Source: Guadua angustifolia (lineage: Eukaryota; Streptophyta; Magnoliopsida; Poales; Poaceae). From it: DNA of 64,000 bases. Made by a program: the position numbers and the translations under genes. Shown here piece by piece: positions 23,685 through 33,651 of this stretch. Numbering within the stretch: the stretch's first letter is position 1; every line of letters starts with the position of its first letter. The notes below the pieces were generated by a model that did no database searches, had not been told where the DNA came from, and was given only the letters and a program-made list of their open reading frames with translations. The stretch is taken from contig CM070520.1 of the NCBI GenBank assembly GCA_036346375.1, forward strand, positions 14,147,791 through 14,211,790, given 5' to 3'.

Positions 23685-25920
23685 GTGCAACACATGCACC
23701 AAGGCCTCCCTCAAGTGCAACACATGCACAAGAGGCTCTCAAACCACTCTCTAATTGCAATACATGCAATTAGACTCACTCTTAAGCTCAAGAGGCAAAT
23801 GGAGAAGAGCAACACATGCAAACAACTCCCACAAAGCACCAACCTCCTGCCCAAGCCCCCCAAGGGGTGTATTTATAGCCCCCACAAGAAAACTAGCCGT
23901 TTGGGGGCAAAATGGGCGAAATCAGGAAAAATGCGGTCCAACCGGACCTTCCCCGGTCCGACCGGCCCTCACAGGGCAACGGTCAGAAAACCGATCAAAG
24001 CAAGCAGATTACGGCCAGTTGCACCGCCCATGGCCGGTCCGACCAAGACGGCCGGTCAGATCAAGACGATGAGCGGTCGCACCGCCCAACAAAACTCGGT
24101 ACAGCACACGCTCTGGAAAAATCACACCGAGGTGCGGCCGGTCGCACCGCCCGCCCGCCGGTCGCACCGCCCGCACAAACACCGAAAGAGCATGCCTCTG
24201 GAAATATTGCACCGGGGAGGGGCCGGTCGCACCGTGCCTCCAGTCACACCGGACTAGGGTCGGTTGCACCGCCCCCTCAGAGAAAACTCCGGTTCTTTCG
24301 CAAACTTTTTCTCCAAAAATCCAAACACCATTCTTTGAGCCATTAAATGATCAACACATGATCATACACACATGCAAAACACATTTGCACCAATTTAGCT
24401 CATGCTCAAAGAATTTCAACCAAATTCACGAAAACACATTTCGCAAACAAACCGCGAACTTATGCAATCAACCCTCTAGCCATGTAAGGATCAACACATG
24501 ACCCCGACACTTTGCAAAACACATTTGCAAATGCCAACACATGCTCTAGGATCGAAACACATAACTTCAAAGCACATTTGCAAAACACATTTGCAAATCA
24601 AAACTCCAACTAGCGAAAACACATTTCGCCAACAACTCAAGATCTATTTGCAAAACGTATTAAGCAAATCAAACTCGAGTTTATGAGATTAATCCCCCTA
24701 GCCATGTGAAGGTCAACACGAGACCCAGTCAACTTGCCAACACCCGTTGCAAGCCCTACTCACATGCTCTCGGGATTCCGGACTCATAAACCTCGGTTTA
24801 TTCGCACAACGAACTTGCAAATAATGCAATAAACACATTTCATGCTTGAGCACTACTCTTTGCAACACATGCAAAAGTCTAGCTCCAAGCAAAACCAAAT
24901 CAAGATGCATGAACTCTCTAATTGCAACACATGCAATTCTCTAGTTCCATGCATTACTAAAACCAACCTCCATACTAAACCAAATCACATGTATGAGCTC
25001 TTTACTCGCAACACATGCAAGCCTCTAGCTCCTTACAAACACACAACATAAAATCATGCTTGAGCTCTCTCCTTTTGCAACACATGCAAAACTTAGCTCT
25101 AAGCAACACCAGGGTTTTATAAAGATGTTTTGCGAAACCAAAGCATGAAGCTTCAACTAATGCAACACATGCAAAAGTGAACTTCACGCAAAAGCCAACG
25201 CATTAGCTTATCCTATTTTCAACACATGCAAATCAAAACATAATGCGAAAACCAAATGCATATACTCTATCATTTTTGCAACACATGCAAATCAGAGCAT
25301 AAAGCAAAACAACCAAGCATAGGCTTAACACATTTGCAACACATGCCAAATGGTTAACCCATATGCAAAAACCAAATCAAATAAGATTTGAGCTTGAGTG
25401 AACGCGGGATTGAGATCATCAACAATGATGAAGTTCAAACAAAGGGAACGACCCCTCTTAATAGTATGGCGATAAATACTAGACTCAAAGACTAGAAAGT
25501 CCTTAGCCTATCTAATTATATCTTCGCCGCCCGCAAGCAATCCCCTTTGGGGTCTTTATGATCTTCGCATATTTGCTCCCCCGGGATATCACTCGACTCC
25601 TCTTCGGGATCCACTCTTGACGCCCATCAACTCATGATGTCGTCCTTGTCCCGTTTTCATCACCTCATTCATCTTTGGATCTAACTCAAACATAACTCAT
25701 GAAACTTATTAGTCCAAGATGCATGGTTGTCTCAATTATCTCTTGCACTCCATTAACACATAATGGATGCCTTTAGATCAATTGAGCACAACCTAAATCA
25801 ATTGAAATGATTGTAAATGTGTCTTAAGTATAATAATGCAACACATGCTTAATTATACTTAAGAACTATCCATTTGTCCTTAATTAATCACAAAACACCA
25901 TCAACACATGATGAAGTGTT
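23685..25920. repeat. Dispersed constant-loop hairpins (AACACAT)
   Basis: About 17 copies of the heptamer AACACAT, or a one-base variant, are each flanked by arms that complement each other but differ between copies. Examples: GTGC/GCAC at 23685-23699; TCTAATTGC/GCAATTAGA at 23750-23774 (loop AATACAT); ATGATC/GATCAT at 24347-24365; TTTGCAA/TTGCAAA at 24511-24531 and 24577-24597; GCGAA/TTCGC at 24613-24629; GGTC/GACC at 24711-24725. Others are TTTTGC/GCAAAA near 25073, TCCATT/AATGGA at 25749-25767, and 17-bp arms with two mismatches at 25823-25863. Copy spacing is irregular (about 30 to several hundred bp), so this is not a simple tandem array. Function unknown. Confidence 0.75.
23872..24275 (-). 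promoter_or_regulatory. LTR G core promoter with CGG-N5-CCG dyads
   Basis: On the minus strand TATAAAT (23872-23878) is preceded by CCAAACGGCTAGTTTT (about 23889-23904). Upstream of that is a run of 11-bp dyads of the form CGG-N5-CCG: CGGTCCAACCG (23934-23944), CGGTCCGACCG, several CGGTCGCACCG, and CGGTTGCACCG near 24263. The arrangement matches those before the TATA boxes of D and E. Promoter activity is inferred from position only. Confidence 0.55.
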
Positions 25921-26454
25921 CTTTAACGATTAACAAGACAAATGAACTCAATTTAAATTATCATTTAAATTGACTCTTCAAGTTGGAGTGTGAACTCCCC
26001 CTAAATATGTGCATCCATGTAATATATGGATTGGGAAACATGATGCATATTTTGTGGTTATTTCAATGGGAATGTTCATACTTTAACTTGAATCCAAAGT
26101 ATGCAATTAATACTTCAAGGAATACACATACATACCTCGGTTCTCCATTTTTCAATGCGATGAGACTAATCAAAGATATTCTTAATAAACAAGTTAGTCT
26201 CGATAAAAGATTTGTCATTAATAACAATATCGCATTAGGGGATAAACTTAATATTAGATTTGTCATTAACACCAAAACCATAACTAATGAAGGTTGAACT
26301 TACAGCTTGAAGCTCTCAAATCTTGCTTCTTTCTCTCTCTAATGGATCTAATCACAAAGCTCAAGAGGAGAGAAGCTAGGGCTCAAGGAGGAAGAGCAAA
26401 GAGCAATAAATGATTTTGAGTGAGAGTTGCTGCTGATAGGTAGGAGGAGATGGG

Positions 26455-26736
26455 TATTTATATGGCTCCCAAAACTAGCCGTTTTAGCTCAGTCCGTGTA
26501 AGTTCGGATAGTCCGAACTTATGTTCGGATACTCCGAATAATTCAAGTTCAACTGAGACAGAGAGACCCAGCTCGGATAGTCCGAAGATTTATTCGGACA
26601 GTCTGAAGTATTCGGATACTCCGAATGAAACTTCGGATAGTCCAAATAAGACTTAGCTCGAGGAGGAAAATTTCTAGTTTAGATAGAGGGGGTGTACTCA
26701 GACATTCCGAGTTGAACATCGGATACTCCGAACATA
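26455..26736 (-). promoter_or_regulatory. LTR D core promoter with CGGATAGTCCG dyads
   Basis: A minus-strand TATA (ATATAAATA, about 26455-26464) is followed upstream by AAAACGGCTAGTTTT (about 26469-26483). Then come CGGATAGTCCG (26505-26515), CGGATACTCCG (26526-26536), CGGATAGTCCG (26574-26584) and further copies to about 26736. Each is a CGG-N5-CCG palindrome, the same spacing as in LTR G but with other inner bases. Confidence 0.55.
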
Positions 26737-27070
26737 ATTAGGTAAAATGCTTCTAAGACTTGAAATTTTGACACTTTTGCCGACTAAGATCCATCAGTGA
26801 GCACATAGAATCATACCATAGCTATTTTTCGTCAAATCCCTCTTTATAGTACGGCTATCCTTAGACTCAATAGAAAAGTGAAACAACACATGTTATCAAG
26901 TCTACAAACAATCGTCTTTTTCTCCTTTGTTTTGAGGGTACTCTTTTGCTCTTAGATTTATCATCGGAGGCAACATTATGTTCACAAAGCTTACAAATCT
27001 CATTAGTCCCTTAATCCTATTGTCATTACTCACGAAAATCCTTATAGGGCCTAGATGCACTTTCAGTTCA

Positions 27071-28703
27071 AAATCATGTTTAGGTTTTTTCCTTTAGTGA
27101 AACGTTCTAATGACCTTGCAAGTAATCAACCTTTTGAGAAAGAATAGAACAATTATCACAAGAAGCATCTACTTTTCCTTTTTGCTTACAACAATTAGAG
27201 CATGAAAGAATCTCATGTGTGAGCGAAGAATTGATCATTTGAGAAACTTTAGCATTAGCATCATGCAACTTCAATTCTAGTATAAAACATTTAGAACATA
27301 GAGTTGGATCATGCAAATCAACAGTAGAATAACTAGCATTTTTAACAAGTTTCTCACTTTTCTTATATTCAGTCTTAACTTGTTCTATCAAGGAAGCATA
27401 TTCTTTTATAAGTGAAGTAAGCTCATTATAAATTAAATCACATGATTTGCAAGCATCATCATCAGGAATCAAAGTTTTAAGTCTAGCAATTTCAGTATTC
27501 AATGATTCAACAACAAAATCATGTTTCTTAATTTTCTTATCATGTTTATTAAGCAATTTTCCAAGACGAGCAACAGTAATAGCTAATTCATCATATGAAG
27601 GTTCTACCTCATTAAAATCGATGTAATGATCATTCTCGGTGAAGCTATCCTTACTGCTTGCCATGAGACACAATCCCGTCAAATCACGTTTGCTTGGAGT
27701 TGCATCATCCTCGCTGCTCTCAGAATCAACATTGCTCAAACCAACTTGCTCAAGTGCGGAGAGAACACGATGCACTGTCTTGCGATTCACAAAGCTCCTC
27801 TTCTTGCTATCACTTGAAGAGAACTTATTCTTCTCTTTTCTTTTGTCTTTGTTCTTCTCCTCCATTGATGCTTTACCTGCAAGTTCATGATAATTTAGAC
27901 GAATGTGGTCGAGATCACCATACTTATAGCATCTTGGAGGACCACCACCACCTCTCTTCCTCATTCTCACATTCTGCAAAGCTTTGTTAAAGTGAGAAGA
28001 GAGTACCGTCAAGTCTTCTTCTGAGAATTGCTCAAGCTGTTCATCTGTTAGTGAAGACAAGGAAGACAAAGCAAAACTTGACGAAGAAAAGTTATTGTGA
28101 GATATGTTAGGTTGAGAGATCAAACCAATTGACTTATAATCATTCTTCCTAGCAAGAACATCTAATTCATAAGTTTTCAGCTTAGAAAAAAGAACATCTA
28201 ATGTAAGTGTACTCATGACAGTTGATTCTCTAATTGATATTACTTTCATCTCCCAAATTGACATATCTAAAACACCAAGTAATTGTCGAGCATTTGCAGT
28301 TTTAGTGAAGCTAACTCCAACAACACGTAGATTGCTAAGAATTTTATTAAAGCGTGCAAAGAATTCATCTAATGATTTACCAAGCTTCATCTCAAAGCGT
28401 ATGTATTCTTTCTTATAAATGTCTTGACGTACCTCTTTTACCATGTTTTAACTTGAGATGAATCACGCAATCGAAGTCGCTCCTTCCTAATCCTTGGATG
28501 ATCAGATTTCTTACCTTGCTATTTGCCTCTACATGTGCTTGATTTGTGTCGTCAACTTCATCAATTTCGAGTACTTGATATGGCTTGTACACCTTCGCCC
28601 AAATTGCAAAGCCCTGAGCTTGAATGTATGCCTCCATCTTTGCTTTCCAAAACTGAAAATCAACACCATTGAAAACACAAGGTTTTATCGAATACCAATC
28701 CAT
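27071..28703 (-). pseudogene. Element A gag
   Basis: The N-terminal frame (28703-28413, 96 codons) reads NGVDFQFWKAKMEAYIQAQ, a DUF4219/UBN2-type gag start. A frameshift joins it to a 445-codon frame (28444-27107) with FARFNKILSNLRVVGV, SKLKTYELDVL, and a serine/acid-rich middle. A Cys-rich coiled tail follows (CSKCFILELKLHDANAKVSQM). The zinc knuckle is degraded to CYKYGDLDHIRLNYHE, with two Cys replaced by Tyr. The product would be a capsid precursor. The same protein, diverged, is carried by element B at 33652-35913. Confidence 0.85.
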
Positions 28704-28748
28704 CGCTACGATTTCTAATCACTAGTTAAGATTAATTAGAAAAACTTA

Positions 28749-28760
28749 TCTCTAATACCA
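28749..28760 (-). other. Primer binding site of element A
   Basis: On the minus strand this is TGGTATTAGAGA, an initiator-tRNA-Met site with mismatches. It is separated from the LTR start at 28763 by 2 nt. Confidence 0.8.
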
Positions 28761-28762
28761 CT

Positions 28763-29288
28763 TGTAGGATCGAGATACACTAATATAGCAATTAGAGAGG
28801 GTGAATGATTTCACGGAAGCTAAAACTAATTTTTAATGACTTTCAAAACACCCATAAACAAATTATGAAAAATTGCTTCGGTTTCGATGAAAACAGATTG
28901 ATATATGTTCACTAAAAATTAATTTTTGAAGATCCCACCATTGGATTGATGTGAAATTTTAATTGTGGAAACTAGATTCGATTTTGAATCTAACTCAATA
29001 AGAATCAGCTCAATCGGATCTACGGATCTAGAGATATGATCTTCACAAGATGATTGTAGCTAATAATGACGAGAATTGATCAAACCCTAATTACGAGATT
29101 AATTATGATCTACGAGGAATTAACCAATAAAACTTTTCAGATCAATCACTTGATGCCCTAGAAAGGTTTTGAAATTAAATCAAAATTATCATGATGAAAC
29201 AGTGAATCAATCTAAAAATAAAACAAGCATGCAAACGCAGAACGAAGATGAAGAACGAGATTACCAACACATTAACTTGAAAATCTTT
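28763..29288 (-). repeat. 5' LTR of element A, truncated
   Basis: It matches 13646-14375 across about 520 bp, including the uninterrupted site of the MITE. It then stops at AAAATCTT (29288) where jacalin-gene sequence begins. About 800 bp of the LTR (its U3 side) and the outer target site are missing, which points to a deletion or recombination joining A to the jacalin locus. Confidence 0.85.
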
Positions 29289-30483
29289 CTCCCATTAATT
29301 ATCTGTTTGCAACTTGAGCTTGGCACTTCGGAGTTCCTGACGTGGGTTTATGGAACAACCGGTCCATTTGCCTACGCATCGGCTGATGTTGTAACGTCAC
29401 TTACTTTGGTCACTAATGCACGTAGCTATGGACCTTTTGGAAAAGGCGGAGGAACTCCTTTCCAGATTCCAATGTGGAGGAATGGCAGCATTGTTGGCTT
29501 CTTCGGGCATGCAGAGTCATGCGTTAATGCGATTGGTGTGTATGCGAACCCTGAACAGGAAGCAATGGAACAAGAGGTACCTTATTAAATATAACTGCTA
29601 GTTCATTTTAAATAACATTCCTTTCCTTTTCATTTTTTTCCTTCTCTAATTTTTTTTGCTTGGCTGGTTTGCTCTCGCGAGGCTGAACTTACCAAGATTG
29701 GGCCATGGGGTGGAAACGGAGGGAATGCTTGGGACATCAACATCGACGTGGAACCCCACCGTCTGGAAAGCGTCACAATTAGCTGCGGCGCCGTCATCAA
29801 TTCACTCTCAATTTCGTACATAGGATTTAATGGGACGGAGCGCACTATAGGTCCGTGGGGCGGTCCTGGTGAGAATGCTTACACGGTGAGTGAGTGATGA
29901 AGCTCAGAAACAGAATTTCACTCTCATGCGTGATTTTTTAACCCTGTTTCTTCTGTTAATCTATGTTTCTGATAACTTACCTCCCTGCAAAAATAGCTAG
30001 CTTGGTAATCATTTCCCTTTTCTCTTGCAGATTCGGCTCGAACCTTCGGAGTTTCTGCAGGGAGTTTTTGGAACAGTCGGTCCATTTGGCACATTACCCA
30101 ACGTTATAACATCGCTTACATTTGCCACAAATCATTGCCGTGCCTATGGACCTTTTGGACGAGGAGGAGGAACTCCATTCAGCGCTCCCGCGAACAGAGA
30201 CGGCCGCATTGTTGGCTTCTTTGGGCGTGCCGGGTCATGTCTTGAGGCGCTTGGGGTCTACATTCGCCCACGCTGAATGTAGCTTGTTCTACGTTGTTTT
30301 GGCTTCTTCACGCAAGCCTTTGTTTGTCTATGTTCTGTTCTTTCTTTTCCTAGCTGTAACTCTATCTATACCATCCATATCGCTTGGTTATTGAACAGAA
30401 CTTGTCTGAGTATTGAGAACTGGATGCTGAACTCTGCTTCTGGTGATATATTGAGAGCTCGGATTGGTGACCACGCTGCTTTC
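29289..30483 (+). pseudogene. Jacalin-domain 3' end of a lost NLR-jacalin paralogue
   Basis: Three coding blocks match the last three exons of the gene at 39497-47037: about 29310-29576, 29682-29885 and 30031-30276 (stop). The donors (GAG/GTACC, ACG/GTGAG), the two downstream acceptors and the reading frame are preserved. The first block's acceptor is deleted: only CCCATTAATTATCTGTTTGCA of the upstream intron is left. Instead an open frame runs in from the adjoining LTR of element A (ATG 29169), giving a chimeric ORF of about 285 residues if spliced. The usual GxxxD sugar-site motif is changed in both domains (ESCVN, GSCLE). The 3' flank is cut by element B at 30483. It is probably a relic; expression is untested. 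Confidence 0.8.
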
Positions 30484-32155
30484 TGTAGGATCGGATGGCG
30501 TCAATCAGAGGGGGGGTGAATGATTGCGCGGAAGCTAAACTCTTATTCTTAAACTTTTTGAAACACCCCAATTCAAACTCAAATTGCTTGAAGACCGGTT
30601 CACGAAGTTGGGAGACCAGTTTAGAAGTCTGGGCGACCAGTAGAGCACATGGGCGACCAGTAGCACACTTGGGCGATCAGTTCAAGCACCTGGACGACCA
30701 GTAGGACACTTGGGCGAGCAGGTAGAGCACCTGGGCGACCTGTAGGACACTTGGGCGAGCAGTAGGACACTTGGGCGAGCAGGTTGGGCGACCACGTGAA
30801 CAGTTGGGCGACCACGTGAACAGTTGGGCGACCACGCGCACAGTCTGGGCGAGCAGACCGATATACGTCCACTAAAATAGAAATTCCTGAATATCCAGCC
30901 GTTGGATTGATGCGAAATTTAAACTGTAGAAACTAGACTTAATTACGCAGCTAACACAAAAAGAATCAGGTCAATCGGATCTACGGATCTAAAGTTATGT
31001 CCTTCGCAAGATGACCAAATCCGGGCGACCACGCGAGCAGTCGGGCGAGCAGGACATCAATCTGGGCGACCACAAATTATAGAAGATCTAACTGTTGGAT
31101 TGATGTGAAATTTTAACTGTATAAACTAGACACAATTCCGAAGTGAACAAAAAAAGAATCAACTCGATCAGATCTACGAATCAAAAGATATGACCTTCGC
31201 AAGATGACTGAACCAATTAGCGATCTACTGTTTGGCGACCAGGTTAGCAATCTGGGCGACCACGAATTTCCAAAGATCTAACCATTGGATTGATATGAAA
31301 TTTTAATTGTAGAAACTAGATTCAATTACGAATCACACCCAATAAGAATCAATCCGATCGGATCTATGGATCAAAAGATATTACCTTCGCAAGATGATAC
31401 TTTTGCAAAGAACCGAACTCCGTGATGAACTTTGTGACTGCTGCTGCGATGAACAAAACTTCAAGTGATCGATCAACTATGTCGAAGCCAAAAGCAAATC
31501 ACAACCGCAAGAAGAAGCTCTCTGAAGATTGATTTTATTTCATTGTCTAAAGTACTCCAACACAAGAGTACAAACCTTCAAAACTCGAACGCTCAACCTC
31601 CGCTATAAGCAGGGACACCTCCCTATTTATACAGAGCAAACTCACAGAGATAGAATACAACTCCACTTCCAACATGGAAAGAGTTCAGATCTATCTCAAC
31701 TTGGCCCAACGTGGCCAAAAACAACTCTTGCACGTATGTACAGCCCACTTTGTAATTACGTGACTAACCACCTCCATGTGCATGTTCTCTAGCTCGAGCG
31801 TCCCGCATGACATCCTTGACCACCAAGACCTCGATTCCTCCTCGAACCTAGTCCCGAACCTCGGTTCCTCCATGAACCTAGTTCCGGTCCGTCATCGACC
31901 ACGTCACCTCGAGCAACACTCGCACATGAATAAACACAGAAAGCAGCACGAGCACAAGTCCACGACTTGACTCAAGGTAAATCCATGCAACCACTCACAC
32001 GAGTGCATTGCATCAAGCGAAATCCATCATGCTATCACCAAAGATAATAATTGTCTCAACATGGCACATGCACAAGCACCACACATGCTATAATCAAAGT
32101 CACTATACAATGCCAATTTCACAATTCAACCAATTTTTCATCACATGATCTCACA
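30484..32155 (-). repeat. 3' LTR of element B
   Basis: TG...CA ends. It holds many GGGCGACCA / GGGCGAGCAG words (30620-30860, 31020-31075, 31230-31262). Three copies of a roughly 130-bp module (GGATTGATGTGAAATTTTAA...CTTCGCAAGATGA) start near 30893, 31079 and 31266. Element A's LTR has a single copy of that module. A minus-strand TATAAATAG lies near 31620. Confidence 0.9.
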
Positions 32156-33651
32156 ATCTCCCCCTTGATGAAAACATTGGCAACACCCTTTGGACCTGAA
32201 CATTGGCATTAACCTCACAAGAAAAGATTTTAAGAAATTTCATTTTAAAACACAAAGCAAAGTGATCAAAAAGCAAAGTGAAATATCTCCACCTAAAAGG
32301 AAACCAAATTGTGTGTGAACTCCAAAATTTCCCCCTTTTGACAATAAAGCATTTCACTTCTCCCCCTGAATGTAAGCTTTCTTCTCCCCCTTTGACAATG
32401 ATTTCAGTAAGGAAAAGCAAATGAGTGCCAAGACAAAAACCAATGAGCTTCCTTGATCATATAACCTTATAGATCACATAATAAGCATAATACATGAACT
32501 TAATATTTTAACAAGTTAGGGAGTGACATGCATCTCAACCTCAATTTAATCAATTATAGCCAAGTACTAAGTAAAATCTTGACAGAAAACACTAGGCCAA
32601 AAAATGAAGCAACTAACAACTCAGGGCAAGCAAGTAGTTTCAACTCCAGTCTAGTAGACCAAATTAATCTTGATAACAGTAAACTGCATGTGGCATGCTT
32701 GAAGCATACTTCTTTTATTTTCAATGAATGGCATGCTTGTAGCATACATCTTATCTTTTAGGGAATGGCATGCTTGAAGCATACATCTTGAAGCTTTTGC
32801 ACATTTTGATAATTTTGACAAGCTTCTTGCAGATTTGAGCCCTTTTTTTATTCCCTTTTCTTTTATTGTAAACATGCAAAGTGATTAAATGGTCTATGAA
32901 AGAGTAAAGCTGAAAATACACATGCTTCATAGCCCAAATTTGTTCAGACGATTCATTATCAAGCCTATAGAAACAAGATATCACAAGGTATTAGCTATAG
33001 ACAGACAAACCAAGGAATTCGCAATGTCACTTTTAGTTCAAGTAAAGCAATTTAGATTATCATATATAAGCTCAATTACATAATATATAAAGAAATATGA
33101 TAAAGTAAGCTCATTAAGTAAAGACTTGGCATAAAACTCCCTTCAAAACAAGCATCTTAAAAAACTTCTTCAAAATTGTCACCGTTATTTTAAAAACAAA
33201 AGACCGAAAGAACAAACCTCCCAAAAGGCAACCGAAAGGAATTTTCACCAATAACCAATAACTCCCCTCAAATAGATAACCAATGAGATCAACAGAGAGG
33301 AGATGATGATATACATGAGCTTGAGTTATCATGGTATGTTCAATTAAGCATAGGCATGAATCATGATAAGTGAATTCAAAGCATGAAAGGCATGATATAA
33401 AATATAACATTATTGAACATGCCAGGGGATACAAATGAGCATATGAACAATCATTTCATCTCATGCCACAATTAGATATCTGTGAATGTAAAGAACATGA
33501 GTGTATCAGATAGCTCACAAGGTAGATGAAGAATTATTGCACATGCTTCTTTAAAACCATCTCAAGGGTGAGAACCATCCAAGTCTTGATCTCATCTTCC
33601 AAAAAGACCAAGATCCACTAAGCTTCTGTTCTCCAACCCATTCCTGAAAAT
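32156..33651 (-). other. Non-coding 3' interior of element B
   Basis: It starts with the polypurine tract (CTCCCCCTTGATG on the plus strand). There are further CTCCCCC runs near 32333, 32360 and 32383. No coding frame is convincing. It includes three palindromic repeats at 32692-32784. Confidence 0.6.
32692..32784. repeat. Three spaced palindromes GGCATGCTTGAAGCATAC
   Basis: Copies at 32692-32709, 32730-32747 and 32767-32784, period 37-38 bp. Each contains ATGCTT/AAGCAT self-complementary arms; the middle copy has T for A at the centre. Function unknown. Confidence 0.7.

Larger units (their letters stand above)
23076..26304 (-). mobile_element. Solo LTR G, 3.2 kb, in D
   Basis: Perfect GCTTG duplications (23071-23075, 26305-26309) flank an insert with TG...CA ends (TGTAGGGTCG on the left, AACTTACA on the right). 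It contains no gag or pol. A TATAAAT on the minus strand (23872-23878) divides it into about 2.4 kb U3 and 0.8 kb R/U5. U3 holds the CGGTCGCACCG word cluster (23934-24275) and many AACACAT hairpins. The G-rich GTGAATAGGC block lies at its left end, as in the other SIRE-like LTRs here. It is unusually long for a solo LTR. A composite origin is possible, though the single clean duplication argues for one insertion. Confidence 0.8.
19922..27065 (-). mobile_element. Solo LTR D (E-family), split by two insertions
   Basis: TG...CA ends (TGAAGGGATC... and ...GCATCTAGGCCC start on the minus strand) are flanked by GTTCA on both sides (19917-19921, 27066-27070). The LTR itself is about 1.4 kb in three pieces: 19922-20435, 22935-23075 and 26310-27065. 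These match the LTRs of element E piece by piece (for example GGATCCTACGTCTCC...CCTAATCCTC), so it is a solo LTR of the E family. No internal region is left. It interrupts the gag of element A. Confidence 0.85.
13646..29288 (-). mobile_element. Element A: SIRE-like Copia, nested and truncated
   Basis: Minus-strand element with its 3' LTR at 13646-15172, pol at 16230-19916, gag at 27071-28703, a primer binding site at 28749-28760 and a 5' LTR that is cut at 29288. The gag text stops at 19916 and resumes at 27071. The 7.1 kb between is a solo LTR (D) with its own nested insertions and GTTCA duplications. Many frameshifts and stops show age. The 5' LTR ends abruptly in jacalin exon-flank sequence, so the outer target duplication is missing on that side. 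The order (gag, protease, integrase, RT) and the LTR style place it in the SIRE/Maximus-like Copia group. Confidence 0.8.

Noticed and set aside
23640..24346. Overlapping plus-strand frames of 100-200 codons
   Set aside because: They fall in the CGG-N5-CCG and AACACAT repeat zone of LTR G, on the strand opposite the element, and are products of repeat composition.
24842..25345. CRISPR-like appearance of regularly recurring AACACAT motifs
   Set aside because: Repeats are only 7 bp, spacing varies from 57 to 85 bp, there are no spacers or cas genes, and the host is a plant. They are reported as hairpins instead.
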